This document shows, piece after piece, positions 1 to 7,858 of a stretch of DNA of 64,000 nucleotides. Numbering within the stretch: position 1 is the first letter of the stretch; each line of letters starts with the position of its first letter. A program made the translations under genes and the position numbers. Origin of the DNA: Nitrospirota bacterium (GTDB lineage Bacteria; Nitrospirota_A; Leptospirillia; Leptospirillales; Leptospirillaceae); contig JAKCCY010000001.1 in NCBI GenBank assembly GCA_021838765.1, positions 45,720-109,719 on the forward strand, in the 5' to 3' direction. The notes beneath the pieces are model-generated. The model was given only the letters and a program-made list of their open reading frames with translations. It was not told the origin of the DNA and made no database searches.

Positions 1-411
1 ATCGGGGATGCCATTTACTCATTCGAGCTCCCGAATAATCTGGGAACTCAGCTCGGAAATACCCTCAATACCGACTATCAGGTTGAGTACCGACTGACGG
101 GGCTTCACAGCAAATTTCCGGAAATCTGGATCAGTGCCGGAGATTACATCCAGTACAACGCTACCAACATTCAGGTCAATCCATATGTTCAAAATGGAGT
201 GCTTCAGGCAGCCGGTCCGATTCTGGGAACCGAGAATTTCCAGGATTCCATCGGGATGGGATTCCAGATCATGCCCAAATCCGTTCCGAACTTGATGATC
301 TTTGCCAATGCAGACAAGTTTGTCTATTGGAATCAGCCGGGTACGACACCGTCTTCACCGGCGCTGAATCCGGACTTCAAGGTTTTGACAGGATTCATGT
401 GGATGTTCTGA
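1..411 (+). CDS. Outer-membrane beta-barrel protein, C-terminal part (5' end outside window)
   Basis: The frame is open from base 1 to a TGA at 409-411, giving 136 residues with no start inside the window, so this is the 3' end of a longer gene. The sequence alternates polar and hydrophobic/aromatic residues in short strands and ends in Trp-Met-Phe. A terminal Phe preceded by aromatic/hydrophobic residues is the usual signature by which the BAM machinery recognises outer-membrane barrels. No Cys and no predicted helix membrane span is visible. The next gene is another barrel ending in Phe. The substrate or porin class cannot be told from this fragment. Confidence 0.7.
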   Translation: MGDAIYSFELPNNLGTQLGNTLNTDYQVEYRLTGLHSKFPEIWISAGDYIQYNATNIQVNPYVQNGVLQAAGPILGTENFQDSIGMGFQIMPKSVPNLMIFANADKFVYWNQPGTTPSSPALNPDFKVLTGFMWMF

Positions 412-474
412 GTCTCCATGGAAAACCGATTGAGTGACGCTTGGACAATGCATAAATAAGGAGAGGGTCTTTCA

Positions 475-1161
475 ATGAAATATCTGTATGGATCGTTCAG
501 GATGATTTTTGGGGTTTTGTTTTTCATGTCTTTTTTTGCTTTTTCAGGCCAACGGGTATCGGCCAGTCCGATGAGTGACTCGATGTCGTCCGGAGCTCCG
601 TCCGCTCCGACTCCCCGATCGGACCAATCCAGCCCTTTTCCAGGGAAGGGATTTGTTTTAGAGGGTTTTGCGGGAGGAGAGAGTTCCCTGTCGGGCTCTT
701 ACACCACAACCCTCGGGAAAACCGTTCCTTATGATTTTGGTACGGCCCCTGTCTGGGGGGTTCGGATCGGGAAAATGCTTTTTCCGGACTTGTTGGCCTA
801 TCTGACCGTCCAGCAAACGGATTTCTCCCAAAATACCCATACCGTGATTGGTTTGGGGGGGAATTACTATCTTCCGTCCCTTTTTGGAAAAACGATCATC
901 CCCTATTTGAATGCCACCTTTGGAGCCTCATACAACACCTATACAGGTGTCGATGCCCAGGCTGGATATGCCTGGATGCTGGGGGCGGGAGTCCTTTACC
1001 CCATCTCTCCATCATGGGGAGCCTTCATCGAGGCAAACCTGTCCTTTGAGACGGCACCCACCGGCATAACAACCTCACTGGGCAACCCTCCCGGAACGGT
1101 TTCCCAAGTGAGTGACACATGGTCGGTTCCTGTCATGATTGGCATACGATATGCCTTCTAG
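475..1161 (+). CDS. Outer-membrane beta-barrel protein, about 25 kDa
   Basis: 228 residues. The N-terminus is a clear Sec signal peptide: Lys/Arg near the start, a Phe/Leu/Val-rich core, then a small-residue cleavage zone near residues 28-32 (VSASP). A Ser/Pro-rich linker of about 25 residues follows, then Gly/Tyr-rich amphipathic strands, and the chain ends Arg-Tyr-Ala-Phe with the terminal Phe typical of outer-membrane barrels. The pattern (porin/OmpW/OmpA-barrel-like, eight or so strands) fits a small barrel, but no OmpA peptidoglycan domain follows. An AAGGAGAG ribosome site lies 8 bases before the ATG. It sits 63 bases after another barrel gene, and the two may be co-transcribed. Function unknown. 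Confidence 0.75.
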   Translation: MKYLYGSFRMIFGVLFFMSFFAFSGQRVSASPMSDSMSSGAPSAPTPRSDQSSPFPGKGFVLEGFAGGESSLSGSYTTTLGKTVPYDFGTAPVWGVRIGKMLFPDLLAYLTVQQTDFSQNTHTVIGLGGNYYLPSLFGKTIIPYLNATFGASYNTYTGVDAQAGYAWMLGAGVLYPISPSWGAFIEANLSFETAPTGITTSLGNPPGTVSQVSDTWSVPVMIGIRYAF

Positions 1162-1280
1162 AAAGATCCGCTTTGAGATGGGAGTGATCTAAAGATCCTT
1201 TTCACCGGCAGGGATGGAGAGAACATTTTCCCCTGTTTCTCTCGCCCTGTTGGAAAATCACTCTCCTTTCCGTTTACCCT

Positions 1281-1310
1281 TTGCGAAGGGCAACCTTTTT
1301 CAGCTATAAT
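1281..1310 (+). promoter_or_regulatory. Sigma-70-type promoter of the quinone cluster, leaderless
   Basis: A perfect TATAAT (1305-1310) has TTGCGA (1281-1286) 18 bases upstream. The expected +1 falls 6-8 bases after the -10 box, at about 1316-1318, which is the A of the ATG at 1317. No Shine-Dalgarno sequence precedes that ATG. The transcript is therefore predicted to be leaderless. Confidence 0.6.
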
Positions 1311-1316
1311 TCGCCC

Positions 1317-2063
1317 ATGCCAAAAACATTCTCCCTGCCTAATCCCCAGGAAAAGCAAATAGTCGTCCAGAATATGTTTACATCAGCGGCGAAAGCCTAT
1401 GATCTGAACAACTCCGTGCTGTCTTTTGGCATGCACCACTTATGGAAAAGAATCGCCATCTCGATTCTGGATCCAAAGCCCGGGCAAACGGTGGTTGATC
1501 TCTGTGGTGGTACCGCTGACCTTGGTCTTCTGGCCAAGGAACGTGTTGGACCGAAAGGGATTGTGGCCACCGTTGACCTGAACTTTGCGATGCTCAGGAT
1601 CGGACTTGATAAAATCCGTTCCGAACAGGGACGGTCAGGGATGGGCGCTGTTCAGTCCAATGCAGAAGTCATGGCCATCAGGACATCATCTGTCGATCGG
1701 CTTGTTGTTGGCTTTGGTCTCAGAAATGTGACGAATCTCGACGTGGCACTGAAGGATATTTACCGGATATTAAAGCCGGGTGGTCGTTTTGTGTGTCTTG
1801 AATTTTCCACACCCGTCAACCCGATTTGGGACAAACTCTATCGATTTTACTCATTTGCCATTTTGCCCCTGATTGGCCGCGTGGTCTCCGGGGATAAAAC
1901 GGGCATATACGAATATTTGCCTGCCTCGATCGCCAAGTTTCCCGCGCAAGAACGGTTCAAAGGGTTAATCGAGGCGGCAGGTTTTCGCAATGTGGCCTAC
2001 CGAAACCTTTCTGGTGGGATCGTTGCGATCCATTCCGGAGAAAAACCCCATGGTGCCGTCTGA
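1317..2063 (+). CDS. ubiE: UbiE/MenG-type quinone C-methyltransferase
   Basis: 248 residues, normal length for UbiE/MenG, which uses S-adenosylmethionine to methylate the ring of a polyprenylated benzoquinol or naphthoquinol. The class I methyltransferase fold is visible: the SAM loop VVDLCGGTADLG at residues 59-70 and the family-typical segment GFGLRNVTNLDVAL with LKPGGRFVCLEFSTP after it. The ATG at 1317 is chosen because the upstream TTG at 1281 lies inside the promoter's -35 region and the family N-terminus starts near here. There is no ribosome site, consistent with a leaderless mRNA. It overlaps the following radical-SAM gene by 14 bases. The chorismate-lyase-like and UbiA genes downstream point to a benzoquinone made from 4-hydroxybenzoate rather than menaquinone, but the enzyme alone does not discriminate. 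Confidence 0.9.
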   Translation: MPKTFSLPNPQEKQIVVQNMFTSAAKAYDLNNSVLSFGMHHLWKRIAISILDPKPGQTVVDLCGGTADLGLLAKERVGPKGIVATVDLNFAMLRIGLDKIRSEQGRSGMGAVQSNAEVMAIRTSSVDRLVVGFGLRNVTNLDVALKDIYRILKPGGRFVCLEFSTPVNPIWDKLYRFYSFAILPLIGRVVSGDKTGIYEYLPASIAKFPAQERFKGLIEAAGFRNVAYRNLSGGIVAIHSGEKPHGAV

Positions 2064-3684
2064 TACGACCGGAACTCTGTCCGGAGCCCTTCCCGTCCTG
2101 GATCTGAATGTCCAGGATGATCATCATGCCCCACTTCCCCCGGCAGTTCTCAAACGAGTGCTTTTCATCTGGCTTCCTGTCAGTCCGATCTTTCCTGTAG
2201 GGATAGGCTATCTGGTGAATTGGCTTCACCGGATGCATCCGGAGGTTGAGATGGAAGTTCTCGACATGACCCAAATTGCTGAGAACAGCTATCAAGAAGC
2301 TCTTTTTGCCGCCATCGACCGTTTTAAGCCGGACCTTCTGGCCTATTCCTGGAGAGATGTCCAGATTTTCGCTCCCCATGAAGGAGATAACTCTCTCCGT
2401 CGGGCGTTCGAGTTTTATTATGCCCCAAAGATATCGACCCGGGTTCGTGCCGCCATTGATGGTATCCGGATGGTCTGGAAGTATCGTACGGAGTTCCACC
2501 GGAAGCTTCGACTGATCCGATCGGGTGCAAAGCGGGCCCCAAATGCCACGGTCATGGTTGGTGGGGGCGCTTTTTCCGTGTTTGCCGAACAGATCATTCC
2601 ACTCCTTCCTGAGGGTGTGATCGGTGTCGTTGGGGAGGGTGAAGATGCCCTGATCAAGGTTGTGGAAGGACGTTCCTGTGATGATGATCGGGTCATTTAC
2701 AGAAAGGCTGGAAAAACGATAAGGGGAAAAAAGGAAGGATCTGTCCAGATCCGTCGGGCTCCCTACGACCTTGCCTATGTCGAAAAGGTTTTTCCCGGAC
2801 ATGCCTTCTATCATCGGAGAATGATTGGCATCCAGACAAAAAGGGGCTGTCCTTACGGATGCTCTTTTTGCCTCTATACCTATATTGAGGGGAAGCGGGT
2901 TTTTTATCGGGATCCCGAAGATGTTGTTTCTGAAATGCGCCAATATTATGAAAAATGGGGAATCCGGAATTTCTGGTTTGCCGATGCACAGTTTATTCCC
3001 GGTGTGAAAGCCATTCCAGAGGCAAGGGCCCTCCTTGAGGCGATCAGGGACTCCGGGATGAAGATCACCTGGAGCGGATATATCCGGACAAGTCTCATCT
3101 CTCCGGATCTTGCCACCTTGATGGTCGAGTCCGGAATGGGAGACCTTGAAGTTTCGATCACCTCAGGATCTCAGGAGATTCTGGACAGTCTTCGCATGGG
3201 CTTTAAACTTTCAACCCTTATTGAAGGATGCCGAAATCTGCAGGATGCCGGATACAAGGGAAATATCATCCTGAATTATTCCCTGAACGCTCCCGGTGAA
3301 ACGGAAGAGACACTTCGGGAGGCGATCGAATCTTACCGGACAACCTGCCAGATCTTTGGTGAAGACAGAGTCTACCCGATGGTGTTTTTTCTGGCGGTCC
3401 AACCCCATACTGCCTTCGAGAAAAAGCTGATTCGAGAAGGCTATCTCTCATCGGATTACGATCCGATCGATCTGAACCCGATGACGATTCGAAAGCTTCT
3501 TTATAATCCGGGAAAATTGGGCGCCCTGATTGCCCGAGCCTGTCTTGCGGCCTGGGATGAGGAGCCGATGAAGATCGGAAGGGCGGTCATGAGAGAGCTC
3601 GATGCCAGATTGGGCCCATCTTCCCGACCACAATCCCCGTCTTCCCCTCCAGTGCATTCGGTGGGGGTTCCGAGTCTGTCCTGA
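2050..3684 (+). CDS. Cobalamin-type radical SAM protein in quinone cluster
   Basis: 544 residues. The N-terminal ~200 residues look like the B12-binding domain of class B radical SAM enzymes (an LPVSPIFPVGIGYL-type opening, later MVGGGAFSVFAEQII and VGEGEDAL). The radical SAM core carries the [4Fe-4S] motif CPYGCSFC with Cys at about residues 267, 271 and 274. The C-terminal ~20 residues are Ser/Pro-rich. The cobalamin His motif DxHxxG is not evident, as in many class B members. The ATG at 2050 is preceded by GGAG at good spacing and overlaps ubiE. The stop overlaps the next start (TGATG). Family members do ring methylations, cyclisations and rearrangements; placement between UbiE and UbiC/UbiA suggests action on the quinone ring or tail. 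The exact reaction is unknown. Confidence 0.8.
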   Translation: MVPSDTTGTLSGALPVLDLNVQDDHHAPLPPAVLKRVLFIWLPVSPIFPVGIGYLVNWLHRMHPEVEMEVLDMTQIAENSYQEALFAAIDRFKPDLLAYSWRDVQIFAPHEGDNSLRRAFEFYYAPKISTRVRAAIDGIRMVWKYRTEFHRKLRLIRSGAKRAPNATVMVGGGAFSVFAEQIIPLLPEGVIGVVGEGEDALIKVVEGRSCDDDRVIYRKAGKTIRGKKEGSVQIRRAPYDLAYVEKVFPGHAFYHRRMIGIQTKRGCPYGCSFCLYTYIEGKRVFYRDPEDVVSEMRQYYEKWGIRNFWFADAQFIPGVKAIPEARALLEAIRDSGMKITWSGYIRTSLISPDLATLMVESGMGDLEVSITSGSQEILDSLRMGFKLSTLIEGCRNLQDAGYKGNIILNYSLNAPGETEETLREAIESYRTTCQIFGEDRVYPMVFFLAVQPHTAFEKKLIREGYLSSDYDPIDLNPMTIRKLLYNPGKLGALIARACLAAWDEEPMKIGRAVMRELDARLGPSSRPQSPSSPPVHSVGVPSLS

Positions 3685-4187
3685 TGATCCGGCCACTGGC
3701 GGATGGAAAACAGCCTTTGCCAGATGGTGCTGATATCCCGGCACTTTTGGATGGTCTGCCGATCCTTCTGAAGATTTTTCTGGCGATGGATGGTTCCCTG
3801 ACGCGACTTCTGGCTTTGACGATTGGTGCTCCTGTTGTTGCGAGGATCATCCCGGGGGAGGAGGGGGAGCGCAGGGTATTCCTGGGAACGAACCGTTATC
3901 CGGAGCTCGTGATGGCTTCTTCCCGTATGGCTCCGGGAGGAGACTTTTCCAGGACATGGGAAATTCTCTCCGATCCACGTCCGATCGGTACTGCATTTGT
4001 TGAGAGGGGTGAGCCCATGATCCGGGAAAATCTCTCTTTCATGAGGCGAAGCGGGACGCCCATTACTCCAGATCCCTGGCATGGACAGCCTCTCTGGATG
4101 CGTTCTTATATCCTCTCAAATATGGCTGGCGCCCGAATCTCCATTCAGGAGATTTTCCTTCCCTCTCTCATGGAATTTCTGGTATGA
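3684..4187 (+). CDS. Chorismate lyase-like protein (UbiC family, divergent)
   Basis: 167 residues, matching the usual ~165 of UbiC, which splits chorismate into 4-hydroxybenzoate and pyruvate. Features that align with the family by eye are the central RPIG in SDPRPIGTAF (RPLG in E. coli), the segment ASSRMAP that corresponds to the strand carrying the active-site Arg, and the C-terminal ISIQEIFLPSLMEFL with the catalytic Glu (E. coli TELFLP). Overall identity is clearly low. The start overlaps the radical-SAM stop by one base and its own stop overlaps ubiA by four bases, so it is translationally coupled to the enzyme expected to use its product. Another lyase of the same fold remains possible. 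Confidence 0.65.
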   Translation: MIRPLADGKQPLPDGADIPALLDGLPILLKIFLAMDGSLTRLLALTIGAPVVARIIPGEEGERRVFLGTNRYPELVMASSRMAPGGDFSRTWEILSDPRPIGTAFVERGEPMIRENLSFMRRSGTPITPDPWHGQPLWMRSYILSNMAGARISIQEIFLPSLMEFLV

Positions 4188-5077
4188 CACCCAATCCTCC
4201 GGCCGTATTTTCGATCAAATGGTTTTCCGTCATTTTGGAATTGATCCGATTTGATCGCCCTGCCGGAACACTCCTGCTCTTTCTTCCCGGGTTCTGGGCG
4301 CTTCTTGCCGCATGGCGAGGAGCGCCTCCCCCCAAACTTCTGCTGATTTTTTTTCTGGGCTCCTTTTTCATGAGATCTGCAGGTTGTGCTATTAACGATA
4401 TCCTGGACAGACATGTGGATGGAGCGGTTGAACGGACAAAAAATCGTCCGATTGTTTCTGGCAGGATATCGGTTGGATGGGCTCTTGCCGTATTTTTCTT
4501 TTTCTGTACCCTGTCGGCCTTTTTGCTGTTGTTTTTAAATCTTTTGACGCTGAAAGTGGCGTTTGTGGGACTTTTGGCCACGATCCTCTATCCCCTTTTC
4601 AAGAGATTTTTTCCACTCCCCCAGCTGTTCATGGGACTTCCTTTTGGAATGGTGGCTCCCATCATGGCATGGACTGCTTCGAAGAACGAACTTTCAATGG
4701 GAGCAGTTTTTATCGGGTTGGCGGGACTCTTCTGGTCGACCGCCTATGACCTGATCTATGCCATCAGCGACAGGGAGGACGATGTCAAGGCGGGAGTCCG
4801 GTCTGGCGCGGTGACCTTCGGTGATCGATTATGGCTCGCCATTTTATTCTTCGGCCTTCTCTCCGGTCTTTTCCTTTTTCTGGCGTCTTATTCGCTCGGG
4901 ATCTTCAAGGCTCTTCCTTTATCCATCTTGCTGTTTGTCTTGCTGATTTTCTTCCAGTCCTTTAAGGTGAGGGGAGGAGTGACTCCGGTTTATGCCCAGA
5001 AGCTGTTCAAGTCACATGTTTTTCTTGGAGTGATTGTGGCGATGGGGTTTTTGTTGGAGGCACCCATTCTCCTGTAA
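4184..5077 (+). CDS. ubiA: UbiA-type 4-hydroxybenzoate polyprenyltransferase
   Basis: 297 residues with eight or nine hydrophobic spans, as in UbiA. The enzyme attaches the polyprenyl tail to an aromatic acid in the inner membrane. Both Asp-rich Mg-diphosphate motifs are present: NDILDRHVDG at about 71-80, followed by the typical ERTKNRP, and a second motif AISDREDDVKAG at about 195-206. It overlaps the UbiC-like gene by the ATGA junction. With UbiE and the UbiC-like protein it gives a minimal benzoquinone front end. Decarboxylase and hydroxylases are not in the window. Confidence 0.9.
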   Translation: MTPNPPAVFSIKWFSVILELIRFDRPAGTLLLFLPGFWALLAAWRGAPPPKLLLIFFLGSFFMRSAGCAINDILDRHVDGAVERTKNRPIVSGRISVGWALAVFFFFCTLSAFLLLFLNLLTLKVAFVGLLATILYPLFKRFFPLPQLFMGLPFGMVAPIMAWTASKNELSMGAVFIGLAGLFWSTAYDLIYAISDREDDVKAGVRSGAVTFGDRLWLAILFFGLLSGLFLFLASYSLGIFKALPLSILLFVLLIFFQSFKVRGGVTPVYAQKLFKSHVFLGVIVAMGFLLEAPILL

Positions 5078-5079
5078 CG

Positions 5080-5137
5080 AATCCCGGGAGGCAAATTCAT
5101 TCGATTGGGCAACCATGCTATGATGGTTCCCGGGATT
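5080..5137. repeat. 10-bp inverted repeat framing a promoter
   Basis: AATCCCGGGA at 5080-5089 is repeated as its exact reverse complement TCCCGGGATT at 5128-5137. Each arm also holds the self-complementary octamer TCCCGGGA. The arms enclose the -35 and -10 elements at 5096-5124, and the right arm covers the expected +1. An operator pair is the simplest reading. A long-looped terminator of ubiA is an alternative. Confidence 0.55.
5096..5124 (+). promoter_or_regulatory. Promoter with extended -10 for the secreted protein gene
   Basis: TTCATT (5096-5101), a 17-base spacer, then TGC-TATGAT (5116-5124), an extended -10. Expected +1 is near 5131, giving a leader of about 50 bases to the ATG at 5180. 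Confidence 0.5.
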
Positions 5138-5179
5138 ATTGCGTTCTTTGATTTTTTACTCTTCAAAAAGGGGGAATCA

Positions 5180-5734
5180 ATGAGGTCTATCTTGGATTCA
5201 AAAAGACGGCTTGGAGCAGCATTCGGATTCGGATTGGCCATTTTTCTGTCTCAGGTTTCCGGATACCCGTCCGGTTTAGGACTTTCTCCTGAAGTCGCTT
5301 TGGCACAAAGCGACAATGATGAAAGCCGGCCCTTGAATGATCGATACGACAGCGCCATTGCCCGGGCTGAGGCAAGGTACCATCAGGCGGTTGCCAATGC
5401 CAGAAAAGCTTACCTCGAAAACAAGAGGAAAGCGGATGCACTGTACGCGAGGAAGACAGCCGTGGCAAGCCGCCATGTGACCGGGACCATCAATGATATC
5501 AAGAACAAGCTTGCTGAAACTGGCGGGTCGATGGGTGAGCAGGTAACGACTTCCATCAAGGCTGCTGTCGCCAACTACGCCAAGACGATATCGAGCGACT
5601 TTCGTGAGCGGCAAAAAGAGGTCAAAAAAGCTGTTGATGCTTACGTGAAAGCATTGGGCGACGCAACACAGACCTTTCAGAAGGACGTCAGCAAGGCGAA
5701 TGGGAAGCTCTCTTCCGGAGACTCTTCAAAATAG
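5180..5734 (+). CDS. Secreted alpha-helical protein of unknown function
   Basis: 184 residues. The first ~44 residues form a signal peptide (RSILDSKRRLGAAFGFG start, hydrophobic stretch, cleavage probably after VALA near residue 43). The mature part is Ala/Lys/Asp-rich and predicted to be almost all helix, with heptad-like spacing in ARAEARYHQAVANARKAYLE and later stretches, so a periplasmic or secreted coiled coil is likely. There are no Cys residues in the mature part. The ATG at 5180 is preferred over one 25 codons upstream because AGGGGG precedes it, the predicted promoter lies over the upstream ATG, and the signal peptide then starts properly. It stands alone behind its own promoter. No family recognised. 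Confidence 0.7.
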   Translation: MRSILDSKRRLGAAFGFGLAIFLSQVSGYPSGLGLSPEVALAQSDNDESRPLNDRYDSAIARAEARYHQAVANARKAYLENKRKADALYARKTAVASRHVTGTINDIKNKLAETGGSMGEQVTTSIKAAVANYAKTISSDFRERQKEVKKAVDAYVKALGDATQTFQKDVSKANGKLSSGDSSK

Positions 5735-5923
5735 GTGTATCCGGGACTGAACTGAACATCAAGTAGCTGGATGTTTCCAAGTTGTTCTGTAGTGTGATAG
5801 TCTCTAAAATGTGTCTGGACTTTTCGGGGATTGATCCACCCCCGAGTTTTTCAGCCGGGGCTCCATCGGACAGTTGATGGGAGCCATTTTCAAATGTTTT
5901 CATACATATAAGGAGTTTCAACA

Positions 5924-6049
5924 ATGACAAGCCATGTTCTGACCGTTGGAAACTGGGGTGGATTTGAGTGGGCACTTCTGATCGGAGTGGCCAGTGTGAT
6001 CGTTCTTGGTTGGTACGCCGTCATCAAGTCTATCTACTTCAACAGTTAA
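5924..6049 (+). CDS. Small single-span membrane protein (41 aa)
   Basis: A 41-residue reading frame from ATG 5924 to TAA 6047-6049, preceded by AAGGAG at 6-base-scale spacing. The product has a short polar start ending NWGGFEW, one hydrophobic span at about residues 17-36, and a short basic/aromatic tail (VIKSIYFNS). Its composition and ribosome site are those of a real gene, although it is below the size most gene callers report. It is followed 32 bases later by another small membrane protein. Small subunits of respiratory oxidases look like this, but no specific family could be recognised. Confidence 0.6.
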   Translation: MTSHVLTVGNWGGFEWALLIGVASVIVLGWYAVIKSIYFNS

Positions 6050-6081
6050 GGTGACCGATCCGGGTTGGGCAAAGGTATGAG

Positions 6082-6294
6082 ATGAGTATCTTCAATAACA
6101 TACGAAAGATGTATGTGGACTCAAAGCCTGTTTTCTTCATGCTTGCAGGTGTCGTCTTGTTCTTTGCCCTCCTTCTTTTTTCGATGTTGTGGGGTATCCT
6201 GGGGCATGACTCCTTTAAATCCCACACTACTGCTCCTGTTTCAAGCCTCAATGGGGAAGCTCCTTCGAAAATCTTTCTTGCCGGGATCTGCTGA
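6082..6294 (+). CDS. Small single-span membrane protein (70 aa)
   Basis: 70 residues, with a basic N-terminus (FNNIRKMYVDSKP), one strong hydrophobic span at about residues 17-39, then a Ser/Thr-rich hydrophilic tail ending in Cys. The ribosome site (AAAGG, then ATGAG) is modest. It lies 32 bases downstream of the 41-residue membrane protein, and the two are probably co-transcribed. Function unknown. Confidence 0.5.
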   Translation: MSIFNNIRKMYVDSKPVFFMLAGVVLFFALLLFSMLWGILGHDSFKSHTTAPVSSLNGEAPSKIFLAGIC

Positions 6295-6339
6295 ATCAAC
6301 CATTCTCCTTCCTTGATTTCCTTTTTGGGCTCGAGTTTT

Positions 6340-6348
6340 TGGTATGAT
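6340..6348 (+). promoter_or_regulatory. Extended -10 element, possible promoter of the Arg/Lys gene run
   Basis: TGG-TATGAT matches the extended -10 pattern TGnTATAAT. No good -35 box lies 16-18 bases upstream, which extended -10 promoters can lack. It is the best candidate in the 181-base gap before the YajR-like gene, leaving a leader of about 120 bases. Low certainty. Confidence 0.3.
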
Positions 6349-6475
6349 CGCTCGGAAAGTGATTTCCCTTTCCCCGGGGTCTTGCCGGAGACCTTCCTGT
6401 TGGGTGAAAATACAAGCCTGAGCCATATAAATGCCGTGCCTTGAACCTCCCGATCAATCAATATAGAGGAATTTC

Positions 6476-7858
6476 ATGAAGTCTGAAGAGATGAACCCTG
6501 TTGAGAAGAAGGCCCTTATGGGGCTTTCGCTGATTTACGCCACACGCATGTTTGGCCTGTTCATTGTGCTCCCTGTCCTGAGCCTGTATGCCAAAAAACT
6601 TCCGGGTGCGGATCCGGTATGGCTTGGTCTTGCCCTTGGCGGCTATGGGTTGACTCAAGCGCTTCTGCAGGTTCCGTTCGGGACCCTTTCCGACCGGATA
6701 GGACGAAAGCCGGTTATTGTCATCGGTCTTTTGATCTTTGCGGCCGGATCGATCATTGCAGCCATGGCCCATTCGATCGGAGTCCTTTTGGTAGGACGTC
6801 TTTTGCAGGGCTCCGGCGCCGTTGCTTCGGTGATCACCGCCCTGATGGCCGACCTGACACGGGAAGAGGTTCGGACCAGGGCGATGGCGGGTATCGGTAT
6901 GTCGATCGGTCTTGCCTTTGCTGTCGGGATGATCGTCGGACCGATTGTGGCAGCACATTACGATGTCGGGGCACTTTTCTGGATGACCGGAGTCCTTTCT
7001 CTTCTGGCCATTCTGATTTTGTACGTGATTGTTCCCAATCCTCCCGCACACGTTAAAAACACAATGGGGCTTTCGGTCAAGGATCTGGGAAAGGTCCTTT
7101 CCAATCCTTCCCTCATACGGCTGGATTTCTCTGTTTTTATTCTCCATGCATCACTCACGTCCGTTTTTGTGGCCTTCCCTATTTTGCTCTCCCGCTTCAT
7201 TCCCGAAAAAAATCTCTGGCATGTCTATTTGCCTGTGATTCTCTCGGGACTCTTTCTGATGGTCCCGGGGATGATCTATGCGGAAAAGAAGAAAAAACTG
7301 AAGAAAATGTTTTTGTTCTCCATCGCTCTGATCGTGGTGAGCTTTGTGGTCTTTCTGTTCGGCTATCATTCAAAGGCCGGACTCATTACAGGCCTGACGA
7401 TCTTTTTCATCGGATTTAACCTTCTCGAACCCATCATGCCATCGATCATGACGAGGTTTGCCAAACACAAGACCCGAGGAACCTCTTCTGGAGTGTTCAG
7501 CATGAGCCAGTTCATGGGGGCGTTTGCAGGGGGCCTCTCAGGAGGAATCCTGGTCTCTCTTTCCGAAAAGACGCTCTTCGGTGGCCTTTTGCTTCTCTCT
7601 CTTTTCTGGTTCTTTTATGCTCGAGGACTGACGGATCCAAACCATCTGGAAGTTTTTGAAGAAAATGTTGTTGTCGATCCGTCCAGGATCACTCCTTTGG
7701 TATTGACGCTTGATGGAATGAAGGGTGTTGTGGATTGCCGGTATTTTGAAGGGACCGGCGTTCTCTGGGTGAAGTATCTCAGTTCGGCCATGACCCGGGA
7801 GGAGGTTGCCGGGCATGTTGAATCAGCCCGACATTCCTCGACTGGTGCAAACGTCTGA
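6476..7858 (+). CDS. MFS transporter of the YajR type
   Basis: 460 residues. Twelve hydrophobic spans occupy residues ~15-395, with the MFS signature between TM2 and TM3 (GTLSDRIGRKPVI). The last ~65 residues form a soluble tail (LVLTLDGMKGVVDCRYF onward) resembling the ferredoxin-like YAM domain of E. coli YajR, a drug:H+ antiporter-like protein of unknown substrate. The ATG at 6476 has GAGGA upstream. It overlaps the K+ channel gene by 44 bases and is the first gene of the long run that carries arginine and lysine biosynthesis. An amino-acid efflux role is possible from context only. Confidence 0.75.
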   Translation: MKSEEMNPVEKKALMGLSLIYATRMFGLFIVLPVLSLYAKKLPGADPVWLGLALGGYGLTQALLQVPFGTLSDRIGRKPVIVIGLLIFAAGSIIAAMAHSIGVLLVGRLLQGSGAVASVITALMADLTREEVRTRAMAGIGMSIGLAFAVGMIVGPIVAAHYDVGALFWMTGVLSLLAILILYVIVPNPPAHVKNTMGLSVKDLGKVLSNPSLIRLDFSVFILHASLTSVFVAFPILLSRFIPEKNLWHVYLPVILSGLFLMVPGMIYAEKKKKLKKMFLFSIALIVVSFVVFLFGYHSKAGLITGLTIFFIGFNLLEPIMPSIMTRFAKHKTRGTSSGVFSMSQFMGAFAGGLSGGILVSLSEKTLFGGLLLLSLFWFFYARGLTDPNHLEVFEENVVVDPSRITPLVLTLDGMKGVVDCRYFEGTGVLWVKYLSSAMTREEVAGHVESARHSSTGANV

